A DNA stretch of 64,000 bases from Lepiota brunneoincarnata (taxonomy: Eukaryota; Basidiomycota; Agaricomycetes; Agaricales; Agaricaceae): the NCBI GenBank assembly GCA_023014365.1, contig JAEBUN010000008.1:1178001-1242000 (forward strand), in the 5' to 3' direction. The notes under the pieces were generated by a model. It was not told the DNA's origin. It did no database searches and saw only the letters and a list, made by a program, of their open reading frames with translations. A program made the translations under genes and the position numbers. Positions 43,309 to 54,518 of the stretch are shown piece by piece; positions within the stretch are counted from its first letter, which is position 1, and each line of letters begins with the position of its first letter.

Positions 43309-43685
43309 TCTTCAAAACCCCGCTGACCCTGGGTGATGAGGCTGAGGAGGAAGTGCGGTCGGGTTACCCGGAACCATGCACCTCTTGACTGCACCTGCAT
43401 CGAGTCCGGTAGTAGGGAGGCAAGGGAAGTAAGGATGTACGCGACATTTTACCTTTGTACAAACCCTCCTCCCTCGTTTGCCAGCCTTCAATTTCGCGTC
43501 TATACCCCGCAATATCTAGCATTCTTTCCAAAACCCACCCACCCATACCCTTTTTACATCCTTACCTCCCTTGCCTCCCTACTACCGGACTCGATACAGG
43601 TGTAGTCGCGAGGTGCACGGTTCCAGGTGACCCGACCGTGCTTCCTCCTCGGCCTCACCACCCAGGGCCAATGGGGCTTGAAGAA
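43309..43685. repeat. Fold-back element: ~130-bp inverted arms around ~115-bp spacer
   Basis: Left arm 43309-43439 and right arm 43555-43685 are reverse complements with only scattered mismatches (for example CCTGCATCGAGTCCGGTAGT opposite ACTACCGGACTCGATACAGG). The spacer holds the CCAGCCTTCAATTTCGCG segment shared with 23034-23140. No ORF with transposase features, so it is MITE-like and non-autonomous or a palindromic rearrangement. No target duplication recognised. Confidence 0.85.
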
Positions 43686-43769
43686 AGCCCCACCCCTCTC
43701 CCCCAGCTTACGCAGTATCGATTTCTGTTATTCTACGTCACTGGTAATTTACCTGGATCCCTCACAGTG

Positions 43770-44617
43770 CAAGAACCTGTTTTGATCAGCGGAAAACTCC
43801 TACACGTGTATCCCCCACGTTCAAACCTTACCATTGATCGTCTCATTCTGAAAGCTACCACAAAGGCCTAGCTCCGATCAGTACTCCCGTTTGTTATACG
43901 CAGGGGGCCGCCCTCTGGGCTCTTGGGGCTCCCTATTTGAGCTTCAAATTTGAGCTCGTGCTATTCCCGTCATTATCTCCATGCTCCTTAGCGTTATCGG
44001 ATACGCGACTGCCGTTGGAACAGCGAACTCTTGTGCACAGTAAGTCATTTACTAGTACATTGACATATACACATGATGTTCTGAGATGTTGTCTAGATAT
44101 GCAGCCTGCTTTTTAACGCTGGCGCGGGCAATCCTAATTTAAGCCTGATAAGACTTCTTCAATGGAGGTATCAGTGACAGCTATCAGACATCCCCGATTA
44201 ACTTCGTTTGGTTGCTAACATGGGCAACGGACAACTCCACCCCCTGAAACCGTGCGTACCGTTACAAGTGCATCACCTACAACTTCCTTTCTCTGGTACC
44301 AAACGCAACAGCTTGCTACCTTCCGATCCGGCACGCTTGGCACCATAATAGTGTATGTGAACCAATATACCCGTCTAGAAGCCAGCACTCAGCTATCGAA
44401 TAGGGTTTGGACGTACCTTCCAAACTATGCCCCCAACTTTTACTAGGGCAATTCCTTTCGCCTTGTTATAAGCAGCGCTTTCGTTATCCTCTGTCTTTGT
44501 CCTTCTCTACCTTCGCTGGGAGAAGATAAGTGTGAGCGTGAGGAGCGGGATGAGCGCACACGAAGGACTAGAACAAAATAAAAGCTAGAGACACCACAGT
44601 TCAGGTATTAAATATGA
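43770..44617 (+). pseudogene. Dal5-like MFS transporter, copy 5, 3' fragment
   Basis: Parallel to copy 3: begins in the intron/exon region before VEVQL (CGTGTATCCCCCACG, about 43803), then GVP...GASYLSFKF, GYATAVGTANSCA, TDNSTP, WTYLPNYAPNFY (44408-44446) and a decayed ERGERDER segment, ending ATATGA at 44617. Multiple indels and stops. It retains the WTYLPN exon that copy 3 lost, so the two relics decayed separately after duplication. Confidence 0.75.
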
Positions 44618-45444
44618 TGTCCAGAATGATCGGCGGTTTGATTTGATGATAGATGTATTCTAGTTAACATTTGCCATCTCCATTTGTCAGTCCTAGCTAT
44701 GCCTCAGTGGCTCCGGCGAAAACCCCTTCATTTTGGGTGAGCTGCTCGAGTTCCTGTGCCGAGGCCAACGCCGATGTAGGACTTGACGAGATGGCACCGT
44801 GACAGGCATGCCTACTAGTATTAGTCCCCCAAATCACTTCTGCCACGTGTTGTTGGCCGCATCCTCGCAGGCCTCCGTTGATGGGATGTATGGCCTAATT
44901 CTTGGTTTGGAAATCTCGCAGTACACTGAGTTTGTACACATCCAAATGAAAGGACTCCGAGCTTCTCTTCCAGTAATCGGCACCACTACCGTTGACGAGA
45001 CGGACATTGGTCTATTTCGCATTCCATCAGATATGATTAATGCTTTAGGGTCCTTTGCCACATCATACTTATACATGTGTTCTCATATATCTTAATCTGT
45101 CCCGTGTTACACTGTATGCTGCAATGACCGACATGTTTCTTTACAATGCAAAATTGTTCAGTTATCGGGATCCGAACGTTCATCCTGTGCGTGATGACCA
45201 CTCGGTCACATTAACAACCTTATGAGATTAGCCTGAGCCAAGTCGGGCGTAGTCAATGAATGGGATGGTTTCTGTTCTTCGGTCATTGATTAGCCTTTCG
45301 CTATTAGTAGATAAACCGATTAGCAGCTCAGGAAAGCTCCATATATAACGCCCGAAGCCAATTATCTATATCGCTAGCATCCTTGTCTAGATCCGCCGCG
45401 CAGTACTGGGGGGCGATCCTCTCCCGCTATATACATCATTAATC
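44618..45444. other. Upstream region of Dal5-like copy 6
   Basis: Duplicate of the region before copy 4, with a GATAA motif (45310-45314) and TATATAA (45342-45348) about 100 bp before the ATG. Confidence 0.5.
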
Positions 45445-47865
45445 ATGCCGCTGGACCAGGACGCTGGGATACTTGAGAAAAGTGGCAAAACATCAGTCAA
45501 CCAGTCGCACGAGGGCGAATGTTTCCGAGCATTTGATGGGATAGGTACCCAGTTGGAGAAGCGACTCCCGTGGAAGTTAGACCTCAGTCTTCTTCCATTG
45601 CTTATGCTGCTCCGTAAGTATGATCGTACTGTTCAGTGGCTGTTTATCTCTGATGAAGTTGCTGTGTCAGTGACAATCAACTTTATTGACCGGTTGACTT
45701 TCCACCATAATTGTCCTCTCTGACAATTCTGATTACTGTATCGCCCTATAGGAGCTCCATAGGTATTCTGTGCTGCTAATTCTTACTAACTGGAGATACT
45801 GACGTTAACGCGGAAACGCCAAGATCACAGGTACTTTTCCTTCGTGCTTCTAGTCATGAGCAAGACGAAAAAACACGAAAGGGATAGAGCGCGACCTAGG
45901 AATGGAGGGACTCGATTTCAATATAGCTCTCACTGTGTTTTTTATCGGGGTAAGATATTCCTTTCAGCATGTCAGCACCCGAGCTCACTGGATGCCTCCT
46001 CAGTATCTAATAGCAGACCTCCCATCCGTCCTGATCCAGAAACGTGTCGGTTCGGAGTGGATCAGTTTTCTTGTCACTTCTTTTGGCATTATCTCGCTTG
46101 GCACTACTTTCATCCATACCTACAATCAGCTGCTCGCAGTCAGGTTTTACTAGGATTAGCTGAAGGGGGTTTGCTGGTAAGCCAGCCGTGTCACGTAAAG
46201 TCCACACCTAACCTTTTGTTCTATACAAGGGTGGTTTTATATATATTCTTTCAAGGGTTGGTAGCGACATTCTGACACAAGGTCTCACTCAGCTCACAAT
46301 TCTTACCAGTACTACCGTCGGAAGGAATTAGTTCTAAGAATAGGCATCTTCTTTGGAATTTCCCCTGGTCTGGCTGGCGCATGTAAGATGTTTTCATCTT
46401 GGGATATCCCAGGTGTTAACCCATACCCCTCGTTGAGTTGGCGGGTTACTGGCCTCCGGCCTACTCACTCTCAATGACTTTGGACCAGTTCAATCTTGGC
46501 GCAAGGTAAGTGGTTCGATACTATGGTGCTTGTGTTTACCAATCAACCCGGGTCACAAGATCTTCTTCATCGAAGGTGAATTCCAGATCCAATCTATTCT
46601 CTGATCAATCCATGAAGTTGGAGGCAGGAGCGATCACTACAGGAATCGGCATATTATCATACTTCATAATCCCCTCCAACCCACTTGAAACGAAGCTCCT
46701 CAACGAGCAGGAACGCGCATTGGTTATTGCTAGGTTGAATGCCGATGCAGTTATTAAGACTGACGGTCGCGTGGAGCGGGCTTCTCTCAAGCTCATCAAG
46801 CATTCCTTCAGTATCTAGGGTATGTGCTGCCCTACATATCATACGCACGGGCATTACTCACAATAGTATGGAGACCGGGATTTGTTTTATCCTGCTTCTT
46901 AATGATTGCCACCTCTTCCAAGGTCTCAATTACTTTCTGCCCACCGTAGTCAACGGCTGTAAGTTGTGGTCCTACCTTTTAACTCCATGGAAACTGAAAA
47001 CTTGTTTTCGAATCAGTTGGAAGATACAATATGTGTCCCCCGCTACCTCCAATCTTAATACTACCCTCTGAGTCACTCTCAAAGCTGTCGTCGAGGTCCA
47101 GCTCCGGTCGGTACCTCCTTTCGCTGTAGCTGCCGTCTATTCTCTCGTGGTATCGTACTGGAGTTTCAAACGTGGGAATCGTGGTATCCCCGTCATTATC
47201 TCTATGCTCCTCCAAGTGGCTGGATACGCAATTGCTATTGGAACAAAGGATCCCCATGCACGGTTAGTCATTCTTCATGCGCTCTTTGAAGTATCCTTTT
47301 GATGTTCTGAGAACTCGTCCAGGTATACGGCCTGCTTCATGAATCTCGCTGGGGATTCGGGTAGCTTATCTGTGGTAAGAACTCAACTAATCACCACGAA
47401 CCACCGGTCACTGAGTCGCCTAGTGCCTGGCTTGGATGGCTGACAACTCAGCTCCCGATACCATGCGTGCCGTGACAAGTGCAGCAATCACAGGTAAGCC
47501 CCTTCCCCCCCTCTGTTTATCACTCCGAAGGCAACTTGAGCTTTCTGCCCTCTAGTCGCTGCTGCCCTTGGCTCTGTAGTAGAGTGAGTGAAGTGATATG
47601 TCTACCAAGAAGCCCATATACCAAGCCATTTAACAGCATGTGGACATACCTTCCGGATGATGCTCCCGACTTCCATAACGGCAATTCTATTAACCTCGCA
47701 CTGGGCAGTACCGTTATAGTTCTCACTATTCTCGGCCTCTTTTACCTTCGCTAGGAGAATGCTAAGCATGAGCGCGGAGAGAGGGATGAGCGTCTTGAAG
47801 GACTTGATCAAGATGCACAGTACCGACTGGGATATAGGCACCCCCAGTTCAGGTATCAAATATGA
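45445..47865 (+). pseudogene. Dal5-like MFS transporter, copy 6, several lesions
   Basis: MPLDQDAGILEKSGKTSVNQ at 45445; exon 1 is open here, unlike copy 4. Visible lesions: loss of one T in the TTTTTACTAGG segment giving TAG at 46151-46153 (after LLAVRF), an extra A creating TAG at 46816-46818 at the FSIW exon end, and TGG to TAG at 47752-47754 in LRWENAK. The end GYRHPQFRYQI-stop (47863-47865) is kept. Sister of copy 4 within segmental duplication II. Confidence 0.82.
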
Positions 47866-48607
47866 TTTCCAAAGAGTTTGACGTGTATCGATTGGGCGCA
47901 ACAAACCAACCCCTTTGATTGATACATAAAGTTAAGTGTTGTCCAGCCCCCCTTTTTCCTTTCTTTTGTGTTTTGGGATGATGCAGAGTCTGCGAAAATA
48001 CTGACCATTGTGACTGCTATGAGCTGGCTGATAAGCCAATAATATTATCAAAACGTGTGGTAACCGGCCAAGCCCAGCCAATGTTGTCAGCCCCTTGAAT
48101 TGTTTGTTATAGCCGACGCCTATTGCTCCAAATGATGTGAGCTATAGCCTAAATTGGGTCAGAGTATCCATTGCATCACATTGAATCTTTGATAGGCGGG
48201 TCGCGTAGGCGCTCTTGTCACACCTAAGCGATGGGAGCCGGAGTCTGTTCACAATATCCACAACGTTACTTCCAGGGCACGGAGCACCAATTATTCATTC
48301 GAATTGTTCATTTTTTCGACGCCAAGCCGGCATTGCTAGTTTGCAGATACCTCTCTCGTAACTATTGGATTGCACCCTCCGGAGTCCCGGACCACAGAAT
48401 CAATCCGTCCAAGAGCTAGGCGCAGTCAGCATATGGAGTTAACCCAGCTGATGGTAGACTTGCCTCACATTCTTCCATCAATGTTAAGCGTTCTATCAAC
48501 ACGGCACACCCTACATATATACCCCCCGATGGCAATTGTCCATATCGCTGCCATCACCCCTGGGTAGGGACGCCGCTAATAGGTGATCCTTTCTCTCTAT
48601 ACTCAAA
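47866..48607. other. Spacer between copies 6 and 7
   Basis: The first ~330 bp repeat the flank of copy 4. The rest is the copy 7 upstream region, without a recognised gene. Confidence 0.5.
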
Positions 48608-51051
48608 ATGGTGGTCCTGCCCATAGGCCAAGGCGTTGGGATGCTCGAGAAAGATAGAGAGGCGTCGACCCCATCTTATGAGAGTGAATCGGTACGGGCA
48701 CTCGTTGAAATTGATGCCAAGTTGGAGAGGCGGCTCCTCTGGAAGTTGGATTTCAGCCTTCTTCCGCTGTTCATGCTGCTCTGTACGTATGACCTGTTTA
48801 TTCTCGTGGTCTGGCTCTGATGAGCAAACATTTTGGCTAGTCACCATTAACTTCATTGATCGGTTGGTTTCCTGCAACCGTTCTAGCGAATAGCTCTGAT
48901 GATCCTACTGTTGTACAGGAGTTCCATAGGTATTTTACGGTTCAATTTTGTTAGACCTTGAGTGTTGATGTCAGCCCAGGAAATGCCAGGATCGCAGGTA
49001 TTCTTTCTTAGCCGTTGTTCGTTAGTTGCAAAGGGGACTGAAAAACACGACAGGTTTAGAACGAGACCTAGGGATGAAGGGATTTGATTTTAACATAGCT
49101 CTCACTATGTTCTATGTCGCGGTGGGATAGTATTACCTCCCTCCTAAGCTAATGCTAATGCTTTTCTTAGTATCTAATATCAGACATGCCATCCATCCTT
49201 ATTCAGAAACGCATTGGCTCAGGGTGGATCAGCGTACTTGTTGCATCCTTCGGGATTATCTCCTTTGGCACCGCGTTCATCCATACCTTCCGCCAGCTGA
49301 TTGCCATCAGGATTTTGCTGGGACTAGCTGAAGGAGGGTTGCTGGTAAGTCAAACCATGCCACACCAATCCACACCTAATCTAGCTCCATCCCAGTCTGG
49401 ACTTGTGTATATTCTCTCAAGGGTAAGTGAATGACGGTCTTACAACAATTTAATCCCTCGAGCTCACCACCATCGCCAGTACTACCGCCGAAAGGAACTA
49501 GTTCTCAGGATAGGAATATTCTTCGGAATCGCCCCTAGTCTAGCTGGTGCATGTAGGGTGACTCACTTTGAAATGTCTCTCGGCTATTAACTTCTCCAAT
49601 AAGTTGGCGGCTTATTAGCTTCCGGTTTGCTTACTCTCGACGACTTTGGACAGGTCCGGTCTTGGCGCTAAAGTAAGTGGTCCAAACCTCCCGCTGATAA
49701 TCCATTTACCGAAGCTTGTTTGGGACGTCAAGATCTTTTTCGTCGAGGGTAAGTTCCCCATCCAGTCTATATACTCGATCATCACATGAAAGGATGGGCA
49801 GGACTAATCACTACGGGAATCGGCATATTGTCATATTTTTTCGTTCCCTCCGACCCGCGTGATTCAAAGCTACTAAACGAACAGGAACGCGCATTAGCTG
49901 TTGCAAGGCTAAATGCCGACGCCGTTATCAGGACCGATGGCCATGCAGAGAAAGCATCGTTTAAGCTCGTCAAAAATTCCTTCAGTATCTGGGTATGTGC
50001 TATTCTGTATGTGCTAGGGCGTTGCTCATGATTATACGGAGATTTGGATCTGTGTAACTTGTTACATGATGATTGCCATCTCTTTCCAGGGGCTCAGTCT
50101 CTTCCTACCCACAGTCATCAACAGTCGTGAGTCCAAGCCCTACCCTGTCATCTAAATCGATTCGCTAACGGTAGAAATTGAAATTTTGAAAAACTAGTTG
50201 GAAAATTCAGTACGTTCGCCCATTGATATTTAGTCCCCCACCACCCGCCATTGATCATAGAATCCTGAAAGCCGTTATTGAGGTTCAGCTCAGATCAGTA
50301 CCTCCATTCGCCGTGGCCGTCTTGTGGGCCCTCGGAGCTTCTTATTGGAGCTTTAAATACGAGAAACGTGGTATCCCCGTCATCATCTCCATGCTCCTTC
50401 ACGTTACGGGATATGCCATCGCCATTGGAACAAAGAACTCCCATGCACGGTGAGTCATCCACTCATTGACATATTCGCATTCTGAGACGTAGTCCAGATA
50501 TGCGGCCTGCTTCTTGAACGTCGCTGGGGACACGGCCAGTGGAGCTTTGGTAAGTCCCCTAGAAGAGCCAGTATCATGGATACCCATGCTCAACTTTGTT
50601 TTAAGTTCCTAACTTGGGCGACCGACAACTCAGCCCCCGACACAATGCGGGCCGTGACAAGCGCATCACTCCCAAGTAAGCACTTTTATCCCCTCTGTGG
50701 TACCAAGGAAGGCCCGATATATCCATCTTCTAGTCTTCGGTGCCCTTGGCTCCGTAATAGCGTGAGTGAACTGAAATATCCCCGCCAGACAACAATACTC
50801 AGTCATTTAATTTCTATAACAGTGTCTGGACATACCTTCCGAATGATGCTCCCAACTTCCACAACGGCAACACTCTCAACCTCGCCATGGGCAGCACTGT
50901 CGTTGTCCTCACCATCCTCGGCCTTTTCTACCTTCGCTGGGAGAACGCTAAGCGCGAGCGCGGAGAAAGGGATGACCGGCTTGAAGGATTAGACCAAGCC
51001 GCACAGTACCAGCTGGGCTACAGACATCCACGATTCAGGTATCAGATATGA
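48608..51051 (+). pseudogene. Dal5-like MFS transporter, copy 7, nearly intact
   Basis: ATG 48608 (MVVLPIGQGVGMLEKDRE) to TGA 51049-51051 (YRHPRFRYQI). Every exon I could trace is in frame: TINFIDR, LERDLGMKGFDFNIALTM, MPSILIQKRIGSGWISVL, ILLGLAEGGLL, YYRRKELVLRIGIFFGIAP, GGLLASGLLTLDDFG, GIGILSYFFVPSD, LARLNADAV-type segment, MMIAISFQGLSLFLPTVINS, VEVQL-like IEVQLRSVPPFAVAVLWAL, WATDNSAPDTMRAVTSAS, WTYLPNDAP. The exception is the exon end after VRSW-R, where GCGCTAAAGTAAGT replaces GCGCAAGGTAAGT and gives TAA (49669-49671) just before the splice donor. If that is a real mutation the gene is dead. A sequencing error or alternative donor would leave a working gene of about 500 residues. Confidence 0.7.
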
Positions 51052-51299
51052 TTTCCAGAATGATTGATAGTTGTTGTGATATCAAAATAGTGGTATCTGC
51101 GTTTGTTCGAGAAATGGAATTTGGGGCCTTTGTCAACCAAAAGTGGCACCATCCAGATTCAGAACCGTTCGGAGTAGACAGGTAAGGATAATCTGTATTT
51201 GTATAGGGGACTGATATCGCGCTATCTTCGCATTATACAAGACCGTATACCCCAATGGGGTTTAAGGGAATACGAATATGACTATACCTTGACTCCGCT
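51052..51299. other. Convergent intergenic region
   Basis: Lies between the 3' ends of copy 7 (plus) and the MFS gene (minus). No terminator feature stands out. Confidence 0.5.
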
Positions 51300-53333
51300 C
51301 TAATTGTTATCAGCGGTCGAATACCCGATATCAACCCAAGCGCGCATAGACTCCCCATACTCAATTGTCATCCACAACAACCTGCCCGGGAGATCAGTAC
51401 ATTGTTATCAAAGGAGCATAAGAACAAGGCTTACACAAACCCGGCGCACGAAAGTAGCGAAACGATGGAGTTAGTGAAGAGGTGTCCATAGGTATTGATC
51501 ATAGGTAAGAGCATTGCTGTCGAAGCTGCTAATGCATAAGAGCGAAGGGCACTACGGATCGCACGAAAGAATGAGCTTCGTATTCGCCCCCTGGTACAAA
51601 ACAGAGCAACTTACTTGACTGCAGCAGTCACCTCTGTACTATTTGAGTGCAATACGTCCACCACATAGGCTCCCAAAGGTGTCAATGCAATATCAACCTA
51701 CGCATCATAAACACAAAGGAAGGCTATAGACGAAAGCTGGGGACTTACCCCTACGCCATTGAAGAATAGGCAAACGAGGTTCAAGATAAGACCGAGTCTG
51801 GTCGGCATATATGTCGTGATCACGGCCGAGCCCAACACTGTAAGCGGAATAAAGAAACCAAAAAGGGATGCCCGGAGACGATCTTCGGGGTACCACACCC
51901 CGCGCTTTTTCTTCCATTGTATGATGATTTTATCGGAGATCCAGCCCGCCAGCGGAGCACCAGCTGAAATCAAAAGGGTATGAGCTCGAGTTTGGTGAAT
52001 GTGTTGTTGATTTTCAAGCATACATACCCGCATTACCAATTCCTAGTGGAAGAAAGCAGAGTCCGATCATTGCTTCATTTTCGATACCATATCTCTTGCC
52101 CTAATGCCAGAAAATGAGTTCAAAGTGAACAAAAATGATAAAGGAACATACGATTGTATATGCCAACGGAACCAGTAGAGCTTTCGGAGTGTTCAATATC
52201 AGCACAGACAGCAAAACAATGCACCCACTGAAATCGGCCATTAAAACAATATAACCTATGAGAGACTACCGGGAATCAGACCACGTCATAGCAAGCTTTT
52301 AACCTACAGCCTAAGACTACAGGACTTACAACTGCAAGAATGTTGGGTGCACGGAGTAAGCCAAGTTGTGATATCGGGTTCAGGATGACAGGCCTCCACT
52401 TCGGATGGGCCTTGCCGGATTTCTTGTATTCGTCGATGCCCATAGTGCCTGGGTGACTTGTTTCCGGGAAGCACAGGAAAATGCAGAAGAAGGCGCCAAA
52501 GGCGAAGGTAGCCAACATATAGTGTATCGCTCGCCACGACCAGTAAGTGGGCAGTGATTCCTGGATTCCACATTTCAGATTGTTAAACATCAATCAGCGT
52601 AACAGAACCGACCTCCTATCGTAGGCTGCGAGCGCGAGACCCAATAGACCAGCCTGAAGTTTTTGAGTTGTTTGTTATGGGAGAACGGGAGCAATAACCT
52701 ACACCGAAATAACTCCCCAAAGCAGTACCTCGCTCCTCGAGCTTGTAGATATCGGCTATTACTCCAGCGCCAACAGAAAGCCCAGGCGAGCCACCCACGG
52801 CTTGGAAGAATCGCCAGACCATTAGCTGCGCAGCGCTTTGGGCTGTGGCAACGCCGATTGACGCGATAATCATTACAGGTAAACAGCACAAGTAGGCAGG
52901 TCGGCGACCGTCTGGTGAATAATAAGCCACCTGCATGGAGAAATGTGAAAGAAAATCTCACAGAATTTGGCATATTTCGATCCGATAAGTCCTCCAACTG
53001 AACTTCCCAGAATATAGATACTAATAGCAGAACTAGTCCAACGTTCAGTAGCACGTCAAGCGAGGTGGACCTTCCTAGCGAACCTAATAACCTCTCCTGT
53101 CGAGTTAAGATCCTTAGCGACCTGGGGTATTGAGGGCGTGAACGTCCCCGAAGTAAAAACTGCATCTCTGTCAATCACCCTCAGTGAACACAAACGTCCA
53201 AATTTCGAAACGTACACGGAACTAGTCCAGACCAAGCTGCAATTGCCACTAACACCTTCTTCTTCCGTGGTGAAAACCTTTCATATACAAGGTCATGCTT
53301 GCTCTTCAACAACGGTGCCTCCTCGCTGGCCAT
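51300..53333 (-). CDS. MFS transporter, DHA1 type, paralogue of the 27.4-kb gene
   Basis: Starts at ATG 53333 (MASEEAPLLKSKHDLVYERF) and ends GYSTADNN-stop (51302-51300), like the VGYSTTGNN end of its paralogue. Segments: TSGTFTPSIPQVAKDLNSTG, ISIYILGSSVGGLIGSKYAK, FYGRRPAYLC, VWRFFQAVGGSPGLSVGAG, DIYKLEERGTALGSYFG, YWSWRAIHYMLATFAFGAFF, FPETSHPGTMGIDEYKKSGK, RYGIENEAMIGLCFLPLGIG, GAPLAGWISDKIIIQWKKKR, WYPEDRLRASLF. Intron positions largely match the paralogue. Near 52645-52565 the LLGPALAPPVGG antiporter motif is replaced by a shifted reading (LGLALAAYDRRS), with frame regained through an intron or second indel before YWSWR. Whether this copy still transports is doubtful. Likely an exporter of unknown substrate. 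Confidence 0.7.
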
Positions 53334-53583
53334 GATTTAATGTCGTTTGATTACGGAGGGGCAGAAGCGAGAGGTGATAGAACCACACACGTGGAAAAAG
53401 AAGAAAACAGGGGTTGAGGTCGCTCAAGTTAGCATAGTCCCCTCCTATATCCCACAGCGCCAATATGACTCGAACTATGATCCGCCTAGGGCGCAGACAA
53501 TAAACGAAATAAACCAGCAGCGCGTGGTGGGGTAGAAGAAGGGAGATGATTCAGCATGTGCCAGACGAGCAGTTATGGCAAGT

Positions 53584-54518
53584 CTACTCCGAGCCACATA
53601 CGGGGTTGTGGGCCGCATTATCGCCAGTCCTCAGAATGCGTTGGTAAGGATCTCCCTCCCACAGGTGACATAGCAAGGTATTGGAAGTGATGGAAAAACA
53701 TAGTCGCCAATTGATCTGAAATATGTCACAACAACTGGTCCTAGTACGGTCATCACCAATATCTCCTACTCGATCCACCTGGTTTTGTGCTACCTCTTCA
53801 CCTTCCAAACCGACCGCAACAGCCGCCCCCGCCCCAGCGAGCCCGATACCAGCAATTAATTCAATCGCAGCGGGTGCAACGGCCCGTGCGCCGGCAGCTT
53901 GCAGAACCGAAAACCAGCCGCCTGTTGCGCCTCCAAAAAACATGGATTGCATCGATGCAGCCAAGGAACCTTGATCGAACAAATCAGTAAATTCGGGTGG
54001 TAATATGATCGAGACCGACAGACCACCAGCCACGCCACTCGTAGTAAACCCTGCTGCACCTAGTACCGCTGTGCCGACCACTGGTAGAAGCATTACACTC
54101 CCGGCAGTAGCGGCAACCACCCCGGCCGTTTTGACTGCGAGGTTGACTATGCGGCGTTGAATCCCTTTACACGTTACGATTACTCGAGTTACTTACGTCT
54201 CCGCCTCATTACCTCGGATCCTAGACAGAGTCAATGCACCCCGAAATCAGTACGAAAGATGGTGACATACCACGATAGCCTCAAAACCTCATACTTGAAG
54301 TTACTCCACCGCCAAAACCAACCATCCTCCAGCTCTCCCCCCGCTTTTTTCTCCCTCATTCGTTTCAAGACTCTGTCCCTGAATCCTTCCTTGATTCTCT
54401 CTCCTTCTACTTGGACAACCTCTGGGATCCAGGATATTGCGGCGTTCGCCCACTGGAGAGGATGCAGCTCCCAGGTTATCTCGGCTTTCCTCCTAATATC
54501 ACTTAACCACATGTTCAA
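53584..54518 (-). CDS. ISG12/IFI6-like small hydrophobic protein (putative)
   Basis: The core exon (about 54146-53584) reads VVAATAGSVMLLPVVGTAVL, GAAGFTTSGVAGG, GSLAASMQSMFFGGATGGWF and an Ala/Gly-rich helix IELIAGIGLAGAGAAVAVG. This Gly/Ala-rich pattern is that of the interferon-induced 6-16/ISG12 family, which also occurs in fungi; membrane or mitochondrial location is known only for animal members. An upstream frame (54518-54271, LHPLQWANAAISWIPEVVQV, Lys/Arg-rich) followed by GTATGT may be the first exon. A 24-nt exon between two 50-nt introns is possible, but my splice phases do not join cleanly, so the 5' structure is unresolved. The C-terminus after VGDIGDD may be intronic. Confidence 0.5.

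Larger units (their letters stand above)
38480..48200 (+). repeat. Tandem segmental duplication II (about 38480-42630 and 43770-48200)
   Basis: Each unit contains a 3' gene relic (copies 3 and 5), a promoter block and a full-length gene (copies 4 and 6), followed by a flank ending near CAAGCCCAGCCAATGTT and a GATAGGCG-type motif. Copies 4 and 6 are very similar over most of their length. The LTR fragment and fold-back element at 42760-43685 sit at the junction, and the second relic starts right after them. Confidence 0.82.
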
